A stretch of 64,000 nucleotides of DNA from the NCBI GenBank assembly GCA_008921705.1, contig VFFE01007255.1:1729983-1793982 (forward strand), read 5' to 3'. Made by a program: the position numbers and the translations under genes. Source of the DNA: Burhinus oedicnemus. Lineage: Eukaryota > Chordata > Aves > Charadriiformes > Burhinidae. The stretch's first letter is position 1; every line of letters starts with the position of its first letter. Positions 25,979 to 39,445 of the stretch are shown here, piece after piece. The notes beneath the pieces are model-generated. The model searched no databases and was not told where the DNA came from. It worked only from the letters and a program-made list of their open reading frames with translations.

Positions 25979-26609
25979 TCAGAAATGAAATGGGACCAAT
26001 ATGCAGAAAGAAATAAGGGCGTAATTTTAATAATGACTCACCCCAAAACTTCATATTGCAAAAGATTCCAAAAATCTTACATGACAGGGAGGGCTATATT
26101 GTAAAATGGCTTCACAATATATTTTGAAAATTTGCTTTGTATCTTTAGGCATTGCAAATAGTGAACATGCAGCTTATATGGCCAGAGAAAATTAGCCTCC
26201 TAAGGATGTAGGTGGCATTCCCTTGGGACTGATGAAGCCACACAAGCATCTTAGGTGCCTGACTCCACTGGGAGCAGATTCCCAGACTATTTATGCAAAT
26301 TGCATAAGGTGCCTGTCTGCATCTTTTCATGTTTTATAAACGCCTCTGTGAATTTAGCCTTGCGTACAGTACCGAAAAAAACCCCAAAAAACAAAGGCAA
26401 TTAAAATGAGGCTTCCAAGGGGTGTCTTAGTTTTCTTTCTTTTCACATAGAAGTGGAAGATATAATGCTTTACCTTCCTCAAATGAATGTATTCGAGAAG
26501 GGCAAAGCATTGTATCCTACACTTTTATTGGATTGGATCACAGAACACTCTCCAACAATAATTAATGAACATCGCCTCACTGCTCTTCTCTAATCTAGAT
26601 AAGCATCAG

Positions 26610-26715
26610 CAATATTTTACACAGCAGGGTATAGGGGAACACAGGTGTTAAGTGGCTTGCCCAAGGTCACACAGCAAGGCTGTACCAGAGTTAGGAATGA
26701 AATCAGTTCTCCTTC
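26610..26715 (-). repeat. MIR SINE remnant (antisense)
   Basis: The segment contains TTAAGTGGCTTGCCCAAGGT followed by CACACAGC, then a decayed version of the 'gtggcagagccgggatt' part, matching the reverse complement of the tRNA-derived MIR core. MIR is an ancient amniote SINE. Ends are approximate because the flanks are worn. Confidence 0.85.
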
Positions 26716-29700
26716 ACAAGACACCCATCCACAAACCTTTAAAAATACTACTGAAGTAATGCTGCTCCTCTTAAATTACAAAGCCCTGTCAGTGCTTATG
26801 TGCAGTCTATGAAAATTTTAAAAATTATTGTGAAGACCCTCCATTTCATGTCATGTTCCCCAGAAGTGGGATGCAGAACTAAGGAGAAGGGGAAGGGCTC
26901 AATAGTTGTCCAACAGTGCTGTACCATCCCTTTCTTGCACCTAACTCAGCATTTGCCCTGGCCCAGAAGCTATCTATGGAAAGAAGGATACGCCAGAAGA
27001 AGATGAGTGTGCTAAAATCACACTACCCAGTAATCCTTCAAAAAATAAGAATTCTAGACTGTATTAATTTTTCTGTCACACTATCTTGCTAGTAAGACTC
27101 CTTTCTTAAATGTGATATTAATGCCCAAAGAGCAATGAAAGGCCACTGGAAGTTACGAGGAAATGGCAGATTTGGTGGCTTTATTCTTGTTTCTATTTCT
27201 TGGAAATGGTAGAAAAATCTACACCGAAAGAAAAAAAACAACTAAACCTGTCTGTTATATTTCCTCTCTCCTAGACAGCTTCATGATCTATATTGTTAAT
27301 ATAATGACATAGCTTGTTCCATTCTTCAATTGCTTGTCACCTGAACTTGGCAGACTTCAGAAGGCCAAAAACAGAGAGAAGGCAGCCAGTAATTACCAGA
27401 ACCAAACCCACTATCTTACTAGTAGGTAGGTAGGAAACACAAGTTATCAAATATCTATATCTCTATCTAGTTAAAGAAAAGGGCTACAGACTAATGACAA
27501 TGTGCTTCTGTTACTATGTCACATCAAAAGTTACCGTAACCACCAGTTTTAATCAATACTTTTCAAACAACAATAAGGAATATGTGTACTCCTTATGGTT
27601 TTCCAGTCACATTCTTTGTTAGCTGCACTGTCCCCTGTTACCCAATAGTGCTATATTGATGTTGGGTGTGCAGTGCAAATGGGATGAAAGCATTTTGTCG
27701 TACAAAGGTAAAGCAGAGAGGTTTTGTTTTATCTGCTTCCCAGCTACCACATAGTTTCTGATATCCGGGTTTATCCTTCTTTAGCAGTTCCATGCTATCT
27801 TTCCGCAGTTCCTTAACAAATAACAAGACTAATTAAGCATCACTTTCAAAATTCATAATCTGCTAGGGGGAGAAATGTTTCCAAATATCACGGAATTATT
27901 TAGTTTTCCACATTAGAAAACCGACAGTGTCTGACAGAGGGCTGAGTTTTCAGCTCATTTGAGCTGATATAGCTGGAACCAGACTGTAGCTGTTGGCATT
28001 ATTTACTATTGTTTACCACAAGCTAAAACTTTATTCAGAAGAATAGTTCTTCATAAATACAAGTAGAGATGCCAAAAAAATTAGATTTAAGGCCCTATTG
28101 CCTGTAACTGAGCTCTTTATGAATAAGGATTACTCGTAAGAGCAGAAGGTGCCCAAGGAGACCACTAAATCAAAACATAGACTCAAAACCAAAAAGGAAT
28201 ATATTATAATGAGAAGAACAGGAGAAAAGTAAACAGGGCAGACATTTGGAGCTAGAGAACAGTGGTAACAGAGAGTAAACTGCACCTCCCACATTCTCAG
28301 CTGTCTTCAAGGAATCAGCTTTATCTGCTGGTAAGAAAGTCAGGTTATTGCTCTATTAGGACTATCCCATGCTCTCTTGCGTTGTTCCCTGCAGAAGTCC
28401 TCCAGGTATAAGCTATGTTCTTACATGCATATTAGAAGTACATAAAAGGGTGGGTGCAAACAGCTACTTTCAGCAGCTTTCTGATGGCAGAGATTTTCTC
28501 TTACTCAGGAGAATTCCCCAGTACGCTTCTTAGCTCACTTTAAACAGAGTTTGCACTGTGTGATTGCCACTTGCAGGACATAGATTTACCTCATATATTT
28601 AAGAATTTGGTGTTGTATTATGGAAAGATGTGAATCATCAAAATGGAATGCTAAAAAGCCTTTTAAGTATAGAAGACAATAAAAATTAAGTTATCAAATC
28701 AAACAGGTCCACAGATGTTACATTAGTCTATGTGACATGGCAAAATTCACAGAAAGTAAGTCCTGCAGATGCTGGAAATGTGATCTGTAAGAGGATATCC
28801 TTTGACAAATGGTAAGGGGATTAGAATAAGAAAAATAAGGCTAGGGTAGTTGCATTTCAGTCCTTCATAGCTTTGTTGAAAATAAAAGTCTACAAATTGA
28901 CCTTATAGTTGAATTACTGGGACAGGTACTGAATCCGAGATATAATGATGACAAAATGTTTTTTACAGATTTTTACTCATTACCAAGCTCTCTTGAATCT
29001 GAGCATCCACTAGTTATAGGAAAGTGAAGCGTGAGAGAGGACTATGTAGAGAAAGTGGCGTGCTGCTGTAGTCTGTCATCCTGGCTGATAATACGTCATA
29101 CCCATTCTCTAGGCACCACACCTTAATGGCGAAAGAAGCACACTTCACAACGAGAATGGTCTTCCCACAGCCAAACTGGAAAACTTCTGAAAGAAGTAAG
29201 TCATGGCTTTTTCTGTTTGTATGTCTGGGCTTTCCCCTGATGAAAACAAGATCATGGAGTGGGAATCAAGTCAGAGAGTGTGGAAGCATACCTGGACCTT
29301 CAAGTTACAAGATATTCCTAGGTTCTTCAGTTTAGTTGTAGCTCATGATAATGCACCATAGGTCAGAAGCATTAAAAAAATGCATGCATAACTTATGTCT
29401 AATAAAATATTTAATATGACTGTACTAGAAATCCTAATTTCATGTGGAGAGTTTAAAAGTGAACTGTCCAGATTGTATAGTGACAATTAACCAGCTGTGA
29501 CTAGGAACAAAGGGAAAATAGCCTCTACTAAGGAAGAAACAGCAATGGTATTTACATAATTTACATACATTTTGATTATTTGCAAATCAGGATGGGGAAA
29601 TAGCAAAGCTATTAGCTCCAGATAGGATCGCTGGGCATTTGTGTTTGTATCCAACACTTAATTCTGAAGCAATATACATAGGTGTAGGTGGGAATGAAAG

Positions 29701-32700
29701 TCATCCAGAATTTAAGGAACTAGCTAAATGCCATAAAAATAAAAGAAAGCAACCTTATATTTACAAGATTAAAAGTTCCCCTTCGAACTGTAACCACACA
29801 GACACAATTATTTGTTTTGGTTATATTTGAAAGGATTGTATATTGATACTGAGCATTCCCTAAGAAGATTTTTAAACAAATGGTATCTCAGCCTCTTGAT
29901 TACTTCTCATTGGGATAATTCAAAGAGTCATGGTTAGTAAGGGTATACCAAACTTTGTCTGAAAGGTTAATCAGAGTGGAACCATTTACCTATTCTGTGT
30001 AAAGAACGTTTCTTACCTTGCATCGACTGTCCGACATTTTATTTAAAGCAGGAATTTTTCCTCAATTTGATTTGCAAAATACAATTGGCAAGATCAAGAA
30101 AGACATTTTATTCTTTCTAAATCCTATGGAAAATTTCAGCCTTTGTACCACCTTCAAATACAGTATCATATTCCTTTTATCAATTCATAATTCAAATAAG
30201 GCACCCTTTCTTCTCTATAGGCTTACATTGCAACAATACACATTAGTTAGAGATGTCAATGTATGTTTTATTACAAATGTCAAACTAGGCTTTATCCATA
30301 ATTATCTAAATCTCATTAAAGGTTCTTTCATATTGCAGATAGGATAAAGTAGCACTTTAAACTTTATAAATCTATTTCCGCTAGTCCAGGGAATCTATTG
30401 CCATCTGTAGTTACAGCATATGACAAAGGAATGCCTTGGGGGCGAGTCTGTTCAAATGCAGATAAGGTGGCCTGCAATGAATCACTGTCCTCTGGAAGCG
30501 ACTAGCTTGTTAATAAAAGGTCAGAGATCATAGCATCACTATTTCTCCTATTTATCCGGCAGAAAGAGAAGCAGTGGCTGGATTTTCTTTATCGCTTCCC
30601 TTTTTTTTTGTCTCCTCACTGAAGTACTCTCAAGTATCTGTTCTTGTTCCTACTGTCTCTGTTTTGCAGATGAGCACTACATTTTGAGACAGCACAATTG
30701 CATAATATATTTCTAACTAGGTAGGACTGCTATAGAATTGGACTGTACAGATTTCAGACGTCTTTGCTGGATGTGATTCAATTTCACTTTTGTTGTTAAA
30801 AACATACATTTCTCAGTAGCACAAACCCTCCTTTTTTAAAATTAGGCTAATACCAAAAGATGTGCCTTGGAAGACATTACTAATCAAGGATTATCCTCCA
30901 GGCCTGTCAGTGATGGCAGGTTTATTTCTCTTGACTAATTCCACTGAATTTTCTGAATGAAAATATAAAAGTGAAAGTCTCTTTATATAACTTACCAATT
31001 TATATGTGGCAGTCAAGGTTATGTTTCCATTTAAAACTTGTTTAGCCTCAGGTTCCAATTCAGTAAAGAACTTAAGATCATGACTAAGTGCTTTACAGAA
31101 CCAACATTTTTGTGGGTGCATCTTGGCTCAGCAGTCATTGCACAAGCTAAAATTCCATAAACACTAATCAGAGTTAGTTAACTCTTTTCATCTAAGTTTG
31201 TATTTGGCCAGAAGTCTGGGGACACCCCAAATATATTTTTGTCATGATAATTTACCTAGTGAAGTTTGCAGTTAAAGACTCTAGGGCAGCCATTCTCATA
31301 TTTAGACTGAAAAGATGGTAAGGCTCTAAGAACTCTAGCTAGCCAGGAAATACACTCTAGGGAGCCTGCTCCCAGAATAAAACAATCCAAAATAAATAGA
31401 CAATCAGGTCCCAGAGATATTCCTTATTATTGCATTTTTCAGCAATTCCTTTTCAAAGTGATCCAAAAGCAGCAGGGCTGCAGAAGTCAACCTGATAAAT
31501 GGAAAACCTTCCTCGAGAAACGTTGACTTACAGACAGGAAAGAAGCGGAGATACAGCAGAGCTGGGATTCCAAATGAAGCAGCTGGTCACTGCTTAATGG
31601 ACTTTATCAAGAGTGGAGGATTAGATTTCATTAACCTATATAGACACAGTAGGTACAATTCACCTGAGCAGAGCAGTATTTTATACTGAAGCAGACTTAT
31701 GAGATTGTCGAAGTGTTATGTGGGTCTTGTCCTGATATGAATTTCAGTGAAGAAAGGGAAATAATAAAGGAGAACCTTGAAAGGCAGTTTCTCTCACCTG
31801 CTTTTCAATTTCCTTGTTAGAAACTTATATTACATCCCCAGCTCCTCTGACCTCATCCTACTCCTAGAGAAATCTTATGATTTTAAACGCATCTTTCTCG
31901 GCTGGCCATCTATTTATTATGTAAGTAGAGAACATACTCCATACAGTATTTGATGCTTCTGATACCTAAGAATTGCTGCCACAGAAGGACAGCCTTTCAG
32001 TCTAGCAAGGAATTGTAGAGAAAATATCTCATTAAAGCATCTTTTGGTCTCAGTACAACTGTTGGATGAATCAATTGGTAGCCACAGACCCTTGGCAAGA
32101 CAAAAAAGGTTAACACTATTTTGGGACAGTTTGCTCTTGGGACATTCCTCTGAATTGATCTATACCATGTAAGATGTCACAGTCTGAGTCTCTTTTGCAG
32201 TCATAGCTGAACAAAGTTCGTGCAGAATTTTAACAGTATGATTTTGCAGCATTTTCACCACCTTTGCACAGGTGACCATACCTGTACAAGGGGTGAAGAT
32301 GCACAGTGAAGCCCATTGAAATTCTCCTACACACAAAACGTTGACTCTGAAATATGCATATTTTCCATAGAGCGAGATATCTCTGCCACTTTTCTACTTA
32401 AAATTTTGGAATGAGTTTGAAATTCAGAGAAACATGACATCTACTCCACACTGAACTCAATTCTCATTTATACAATGCTCCATTTATACCAGTTTGTCAG
32501 CTTAAAGGACCTTTGGAGGAGGAGTAATTACAGTTATGCACACTTCATGGCCCCATTATTCTGACAAAGTGGTGTAAGGAAGCTCTGATGCAGAAGAAAA
32601 TCAGGTCTACTTATTTTTTAATACAGTGACTTTAATATGGTTGTGTTTTATCTTCAATTCTGTCTATATATCTCAGTCCTCTCCTGTGCTTTTTTGTGTT

Positions 32701-33254
32701 ATTTCTATTGCTGGATACTATACTCAGTCTTCTTGGAGTATTGCATCTTCAATAAAATATGAGAATGTTAGGGATGAAGAGTAAGCTTTTAATTCAAGTC
32801 ACATACTGAGTGACAGGGGAATGAAAGCCTATATGTTTTGAACTTATGCCATTTTCATCCTTTCAGATGTGCTTGTGGTTCTGCTCTGACTACAAGTCTG
32901 TTCTCAGTACTTTATTTATCAACAGCAACTCCATACTTACTGCATGGTGGAGATGTTCTTAACGCAGCTCCTGTGACATCTCATAGTTTTGAACTGATTT
33001 GATTCTCCTTTCTGGCAGTATTCCTTGTTTTTGTTCTCCCCAGTTTTAGTAACTAGGAAACTAAAGAACAAAGTTAATTTCTCTGTTTTAATAATCTTTC
33101 TCCCATAAAGCAGTTTCAGGGATCATCCTTGTACTTGATGAGTATCCCAAACCATGACAATGGGAAATCTTTTGGACTTTTTTTAGCATTCATTCCACCA
33201 TATTGCATTTTGGAAATTTCCCTAAAACTGTAAGACAAAATGTAGATGTGCTGG

Positions 33255-33640
33255 GAAAAGCTGTAGGTAATCATACCACAGGATCTATCAAGGGACAGGT
33301 TCTAGGTAGCCATCTCAGTAGAGGTCTTTGTCTCCTTGGGGTTTTAGGTAACATAGCAGGGGTTCTAGGTATGCATGACAGGGATACCAGATCCATGAGT
33401 TCTTGGAAAGCCATTGTGGAATATCTAAAAACTCTTCAAAAATTCCAAGAAAGATTCTAGATCAATGAAATCCTAGAAAAGGTCAACAGCTAGGAATTCT
33501 TAGAAAGCTCTGGGGAAATTCAGGTTTTGGACTGGGAAAATCCTAGAAAACATGGGGGATTCCCAGAAAGTTTCTACATTAAGGAATTCCTGAAAAAACA
33601 GTGGGAAATTCAAAGAAAGCAGCAGGGAATTAATCTCTTT
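33255..33640. repeat. Degenerate minisatellite, period about 21 bp
   Basis: A repeated unit approximated by AATTCCTAGAAAGCATGGGG recurs with spacing of 19-28 bases. In the right half, starts are at about 33442, 33470, 33496, 33518, 33540, 33559, 33586, 33608 and 33629. The left half has a variant, GTTCTAGGTA or GTTTTAGGTA, at about 33260, 33299, 33341 and 33362. Units are diverged and vary in length, so this is an old array. Short open frames across it (33203-33460 on +, 33500-33724 on -) are by-products of the repeat. Confidence 0.75.
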
Positions 33641-34482
33641 TGTATCTTCTGTAGCACCATACAAGGCCACATCTGGGTTATGCATCTTTAAGAAAAAGGG
33701 AAAAGTCATGCAGCAATGAGACACAAAGGATAAAAGGGGACAGAAGGGTAAATGAAGAAATGAGAATAGTCACCTAATTAGCCTTCGTCACCATCATAAG
33801 AGAAACCCATTAGTTGCAATCATTTTCACAGTGCCTTTCCACGATCCTATCTTTCCTCACCACAGAATCCCATTTTCTGTATTGCTGTGTCTAATGCTGC
33901 TTTCCAGTGTCTTGGTGGAAGGCCACTGTGATGTGGTCCTAAATCTGACAGAAGTGTGGAGGGGGCTTGAATGTGCTCTAACTGCCAAGTCTTTCATTTG
34001 CATCATCTCTGTATCATGTCTAGTTCTTGATGAATATCAGTGTAAGCACTGTATAACTACTATACTTCATGATTTATAAAATATTATATAACAGTCTTGG
34101 TAATGCTGTGGCCAGAAAGAGACCTTTTTTCAAGAACTTTGCTGATGAGAGAAACCTGACTATTGTGAATTCAAAGGTGAGGAAGGGCCCTGCTTGATGA
34201 ATCTAAGTTGGCAGCATAAACTACGTTAAAAATAAAAACATGTGAGAGAAAAGCATCTTGGAGAAAAGATCAAGAGGGAGCCAAGAGAAGCAGGTGTTTT
34301 GACAAGCTTTCAGTTTCAGCAGGCTATGTCTCCACGCAGACTTTAAAATTTTGGGAGGCTGACTGCTAATGAGTCAGCCCCTCTGCATGAGATGCCCCAA
34401 AGATTTATGTAATGACAAGGAGTATAACTCCTGACATACAACAGAGGTCAATTTGAGGGTAAGCATCTCCAGGAGGGAATAA

Positions 34483-34731
34483 ATTTCCCCTAATTGGGGG
34501 TCAGCACACCTCTACCAGGTAGTAGAAAGAAGATTCACAAATTGGAGTGTGTCCTATTATCACAGCCCTCAGTGTACACCAGTCTACATCACACCCGCTC
34601 CTGGAGGTTCGTACAAAGAAGCCCAAATGAACACAGCTTACCTCTATTTTCACAGGAAAACCCATGAACAAGAGCTAATGCTGCCAGAAGACAGAACATA
34701 CACAAAGCGTTTGTCAGGGAAATACAGGTGA
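34483..34731 (+). other. Unrecognised open frame with a possible 3' splice donor
   Basis: Open for 82 codons to a TGA. The middle reads as ordinary protein (VYITPAPGGSYKEAQMN, then TAYLYFHRKTHEQELMLPED). A donor TACAG|GTGAAA overlaps the stop, and a weak acceptor (CACCTCTACCAG) precedes 34519. No family is recognised. It may be a chance frame or an exon remnant. Confidence 0.2.
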
Positions 34732-37319
34732 AAACAATGGGACTTCCAATTTCAGCAGTGGAAGCCGTATTTCTTAAAGTAGTGTCAAATGATAGTGGGG
34801 CTCAACTGTGCTAGACTTTGTACACCAGAGCCCAGAGAGACTTCGATGCAGGCAGAAGAAATAAAGCATAGGTGAAAGGGCTATCTCAAACAAGCAGACC
34901 AAAAATGCCATAGTAGCAGAAGTCAGGTTGGCTCTGCAGAGCTGGGTTATTTGATGAAAAAAATCAGAGTTCTTTTCCTTCCTATTTGCCATTGTTTTCT
35001 AAAGAAGAATAAGATGCTGTGCTAGAAGCCTATTAGTAGCAACTGTGATTTAAATATTTGTAGGAAACAGGACTCAGGTTCAAGAATGAAGGGCATGAAT
35101 TCTACAAGGCACATTCACAGAAACATATTTTTGTGATGCAAATATAATGCATGTGAAAGCTTTGCTCCCTGCAGCATCTATGGGCTCATATCTGACAATT
35201 CTGCTAAAGAACGAGATAATTAATTATCCTGCCAGAACACGCTGTGGTGGTGCTCCCCTTCTGCAGCTTCTGTATGTGGGCAGTTCCATACCAGTTGTTC
35301 CAGTTGTCCCTGTGCAATATTTGACTTTATGAAAGTGGCCTCCCAAATATAAATTAATATTTCAGATTAAATTTAAAACCTGAATGGAAACATATTGCTG
35401 AAAGGTCATTGTTTAGAAGAGATTTCAGGGTAAAATGGAGTATTAAGGTTAACCTCATCATGTATGAAGAGATAAAAATCTTCCTGTGTCCCAGTTCACT
35501 ATGGGTTCCCTTTTCCAACGCTTGCTAGCTGCATTCTAGCAATCAATTTCCTCCACACATGGTAGTTGTTTTCTAAGATGCAGCTTAGAAAACACATAGC
35601 TAGAGTTAAGATGGCACAATACCTTTAGAGGGAGATTTCTGGTAACATATATGTGTGTATGTTCCATTTTATGAGTAAACTCTTTTCTCAGTGCAGAAAA
35701 ATCAGTAACAATGGCCTTGATTGTAGACATTCCAACAGGAGTTTGAACTCCCAGTCATTCCTTCTTAGACTAACAGGAATTTGTAAGGAATTAGCATGTT
35801 AAGTCTAGAATTTCCTGTTCCACTTAGATCTGTCATCCTGAACGACTTCTGAGCATCAAGGCTCTGGGGCTCCTGTGCTATACTATCGTAGACATTTATC
35901 AGCTAGCAGAAGAGAGGATTTAGTTCAAAAGATTTGCTACATGTTTCAACTCTTTAAAACAAATTTAGTAACAAAAATATGTCACCAATTCTCTTTCAGA
36001 AGGCTATCTACAAGGACAACTTTGCAGTTTGCTGAACCACACCATGCATGAAACATTTAGTATGTGGGACAAAAGTAAGACAGGAGTGCTGAACAGGAAC
36101 CAAAGGATTTGGATGCATAAATCATACTGAAAATTTTTTTCTATTATGGTTACTAAATCCTCTATTGCTTTCTTTTTCTTTTTTTTTTTTTTAACAGATT
36201 AAATATAGAAATGTTTCCCTTACTGCAGCACTATTAATATGCACGGCTAGAATAGTAACAAGTTACCTCCTTGCCTTGGTCTTCCAATTGTCCCCTTCTT
36301 TACCAATTCTTGTCACTACAGCTCAGTTCAATTGTTACAGAGCTTTCCCCATAATACTGTGATTTCAAAGTAATGCCTGACTACATCCATAAATTACCAA
36401 CCACTACACATGCTCCTGGATCTCGGGGGGAAACTAACCAGCGAGTTTACGTAACAATGCTTCACACATAGGAAAATGACTGAAACAAATAGATGCAACT
36501 TAAACTTGTTGGTCAATTCCTTTTTGTTTTATATGTCTGAACTGTTCAGCTCAGACAGGACAGCAGTTGCAGGCAGAATTTTCAAGGAGAACTCTCTGCT
36601 CAACATCTTAAAGATATCCCTCCTAACCTCGATGTTTACTTTTGCATTGACATTTATATTGATAAAAGGACTTGTTGAGTGATCAAGGTTCTAAAATGGA
36701 TGATTTCTGTATAGTATGCAAGTAATACGGAATATGTTCTGTACGTTCTATATAGCAACACTGCCATATAAATACCCATTATGAAGCTGATTTCTTCATG
36801 GTGGCAAGCAGTGTTTCAGGAAGAGAGAAAGAAATCCATACAATGGCAAGATCATAATACCAAGGAAATCCTAAAGAGCGTACAGTAAACAGAAGAAACA
36901 GATGAGAAAAACTGAGGAATAAATGCAAAGATAGATTTATTGCAGTGCTAACAGATTGAATGAAATGTGGTGGAAAATGCAACAAATTGGGAAATAAATA
37001 TTGAACTTCTCATCTGCTCAGATAGATATGACTAATATTTATAAATTGGGAATGTATGTAATTCAAGTTAGCTAGCAGAAGATAAAATCCTAGAAAAGAC
37101 AAGGCTTTTAGTAAGCTCTTTACCAGTTAGCAGGCCACTCTGATCCCTGAGGTCTTTTGACTTGATATGCTAACTCATAGACTGCTTTGACTTTGGATCT
37201 TACTTCATTTTACGTTTTCCCAGTGACATTTCACATTTTCATAGTGAAGAGGCAAAGTATGCAAAGGTGACATCATAAACATTCAAGAAACAGAGTTTAA
37301 CATGCTTTCACTATATGAA

Positions 37320-37760
37320 TATAGAAATTTTAATAAACTCATTTATAAATGATTGTCTGTAATGCTACTGTACAATGCATAAAGAAATCTAATTAACCAT
37401 AGTGAGTCTATCAGCACTTCCATCGTCAGTCAACAGAGCTGCACTATATGATGAAATTATTATGTGTGCTATTTGCTTTATACACAAATTAATTGACATC
37501 TTGGATGGTTGCTACCATGATCCTTTTACAGACTGCACTTGAAATAAAGTAAAAAACATATCAAATGGAATTAAATCTAATTGAATAATGTAATACTAGC
37601 CTCAGTCCATTTCTCCCCAATCAAAGATGTAATAGGTTTTGTAATACTAATTATTAATGACTTGCAATTTGTAGAACAAATTTTTAACAGTTGAGTTAGA
37701 CTACCCACCAGCCTGTAATTTTCAAATTATCTTTTAATTTACTGGGATTACAGATTTTAA
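37320..37760. promoter_or_regulatory. Candidate conserved noncoding element
   Basis: Dense homeodomain-type cores (TCTAATTAACC, AAATTAATTGAC, CTAATTATTAATGAC) in complex sequence, with no coding frame or repeat. Confidence 0.22.
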
Positions 37761-38144
37761 TATGTGATGAAGTTTCTTTCCAAACACCTAATGCACGTAA
37801 TAGATTTTGGCAATGCATGGTTCCTGTATTCTGCACCTGCAGCTCTACTGAGAAATTATTATCTTGATCCTATTTAGTACCAGGGCACTTCAATAGTATA
37901 AACATCTCTAAACCCAAATAAAGGTTCAATGGTTCTGCCAAAAAATATGCAAAATTACCTGGGCTAACTATACAAGATGACCAGATTGGTAGCTCTTGGT
38001 TTTGGTAAAGATAAGTGTAGAAGAGATGACTGAGATGAAGAAGTAATAGCAAAGTCCATAAATAGTGTGGATAGATAACTAAAAAAATTACTTCCTCTCC
38101 CCTCCCTAGCCCATGGGACTTACCTAATCATACCATGTTCTCCA

Positions 38145-38215
38145 TGTCACACAGTGAGAGACTGCGTGTGGCAGGGATTGATTGTACCAGAACATGGCAA
38201 TCCTCAAGCATTTAA
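38145..38215 (-). repeat. Possible MIR-type remnant
   Basis: ATGTCACACAGTGAGAGACT then GTGGCAGGGATTGATTG resembles MIR antisense 'ggtcacacagctagtaagtggcagagccgggattcg'. The match is short, so confidence is limited. Confidence 0.4.
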
Positions 38216-38396
38216 ACCTCTGAGACCTCCAACTCCCCACAAGGGCCTGACTCTACAATCCTGGATGTCACTGGTACAAGCAGTGGTGGCAGACACAAGC
38301 AAATATGAGTGATCACAGGGCCAGGGCCTAAGAGGTCAAAATGTATTCTGATATACCTAATGTTCTTAATAGTGTCATATGCTTTTTCTTTTTTTT

Positions 38397-38458
38397 TTCA
38401 GCAAAGTGCTTACAGTCAAATGCTTAATTTTAATCATATGCTTAAATACTTTGCTGAA
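38397..38458. repeat. Ancient palindromic repeat, copy 1
   Basis: A 62-bp palindrome with perfect 11-bp outer arms (TTCAGCAAAGT and ACTTTGCTGAA) and partly matching inner arms containing ATGCTTAA. The same words recur at 58507-58627, so this is a dispersed repeat rather than a chance hairpin. I recall similar 'cagcaaagcacttaagcacatgcttaa' palindromes being common in birds and reptiles but cannot name the family. Confidence 0.7.
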
Positions 38459-38594
38459 TGAAAACTTCTACTGGGGCACAAGTTAGTCCTTACATCTCCA
38501 ATACTTAGTTTAGCTCACCACTTATTACCACTTCTGTTATTTTAATGAAGAGGAAAAATTTCACACTTGCTAATAAAGTGATTTACAATATTAT

Positions 38595-38670
38595 GTATGT
38601 TTTTTCCAAACACTTTCCAAGTATGTTTTTTTTCAAACACTTTCAAAGTATGGTGGTTTTTTTCCAAGTG
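38595..38670 (+). repeat. Short tandem repeat, about 26-bp period
   Basis: GTATGTTTTTTCCAAACACT begins at 38595, recurs with small changes at 38621, and again in part at 38648 (GTATGGTGGTTTTTTTCCAA). Confidence 0.75.
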
Positions 38671-39364
38671 CAGAGTATAACTGAAATTCTAGCCCCTATA
38701 TGCAACTTACTCATATTAAATGAGGGTTTTTGTTTTAGTGATACAAAGCACAAGGACAGAAAGCAAACTGTGGGACACAAAATAACTTGTTCATGAAGGA
38801 GTTAAAGTATTCATCAACATGAGCACTTTGAAAACACAGGAAATTCTGATCCATCACTTAGCTGTAGGCTTATGTGACATTTACAACAAGCGTGTATATT
38901 TTGAGATAGTTGACAATGACATCTTTATGTTTTTGTTATCAAAGCTTCCATCTTACAATCCCCTTTGGTCCTGAGTATTGTTAAAAATGTGCCAGGGTTA
39001 TGGCTGTTCATACCTTTCCTCTTCTAAGTGGTACGATGATCAGAGAAGAGCAAAGTTTTATGATCCCTTCAAGGTATTTGAAAATGACACTAAATGACGT
39101 TTATAAAGATTTCTAAAAGTCAGAAGAGCCTTATTTTCTTTTTGAGGGCTTGTTCTCATCCTTTTGAATTGTGTTAGATGCCAATTCCTCCACTCTCTTT
39201 CTAGAAAAATACAAAGCGTAAGTTTCACAGGTCCCATAAATCTGCTGATAGCACTTGCAGATCAGCCATCGTGGACTTTTTTTGAGTAACAGCTTTTCTT
39301 AGGACTTACATGGTATTTATCTTCAGAGCCTACCGCAAGCATTAACTGTTACATTTTTGCATCC

Positions 39365-39445
39365 TTGGGAGGAGTATCCCCATTTTATAGAGGAAAAGTG
39401 AGGGAGATGAAACCAATTTAGAACCAGGCTCAGTACAAGTAGTTC
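39365..39445 (-). repeat. Probable MIR remnant (antisense)
   Basis: GTATCCCCATTTTATAGAGG followed by AAAAGTGAGGGAGATGAAACC resembles the MIR antisense 'tatccccattttacagatgaggaaactgagg'. The downstream core is too decayed to place. Confidence 0.5.

Larger units (their letters stand above)
25131..33254. other. Intergenic desert, block 5
   Basis: Follows the CR1 copy. Apart from the MIR remnant (26610) and the minus-strand open frame (25766-25978) no feature is supported. A small GTAG tandem is at 27421-27434. Confidence 0.65.
33641..38396. other. Intergenic desert, block 6
   Basis: No known gene. Includes the open frame at 34483-34731, a long T tract ending in AACAG at 36179-36197 that mimics an acceptor without a partner donor, and the AT-rich candidate element at 37320-37760. 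Confidence 0.65.

Noticed and set aside
31540..31590. Possible MIR remnant (GCAGAGCTGGGATTCC)
   Set aside because: Only one short block matches, and the flanking MIR blocks are missing.
36179..36197. Strong acceptor-like poly-T tract followed by AACAG
   Set aside because: No donor or open frame follows within a normal exon length; A/T-rich DNA produces such sites by chance.
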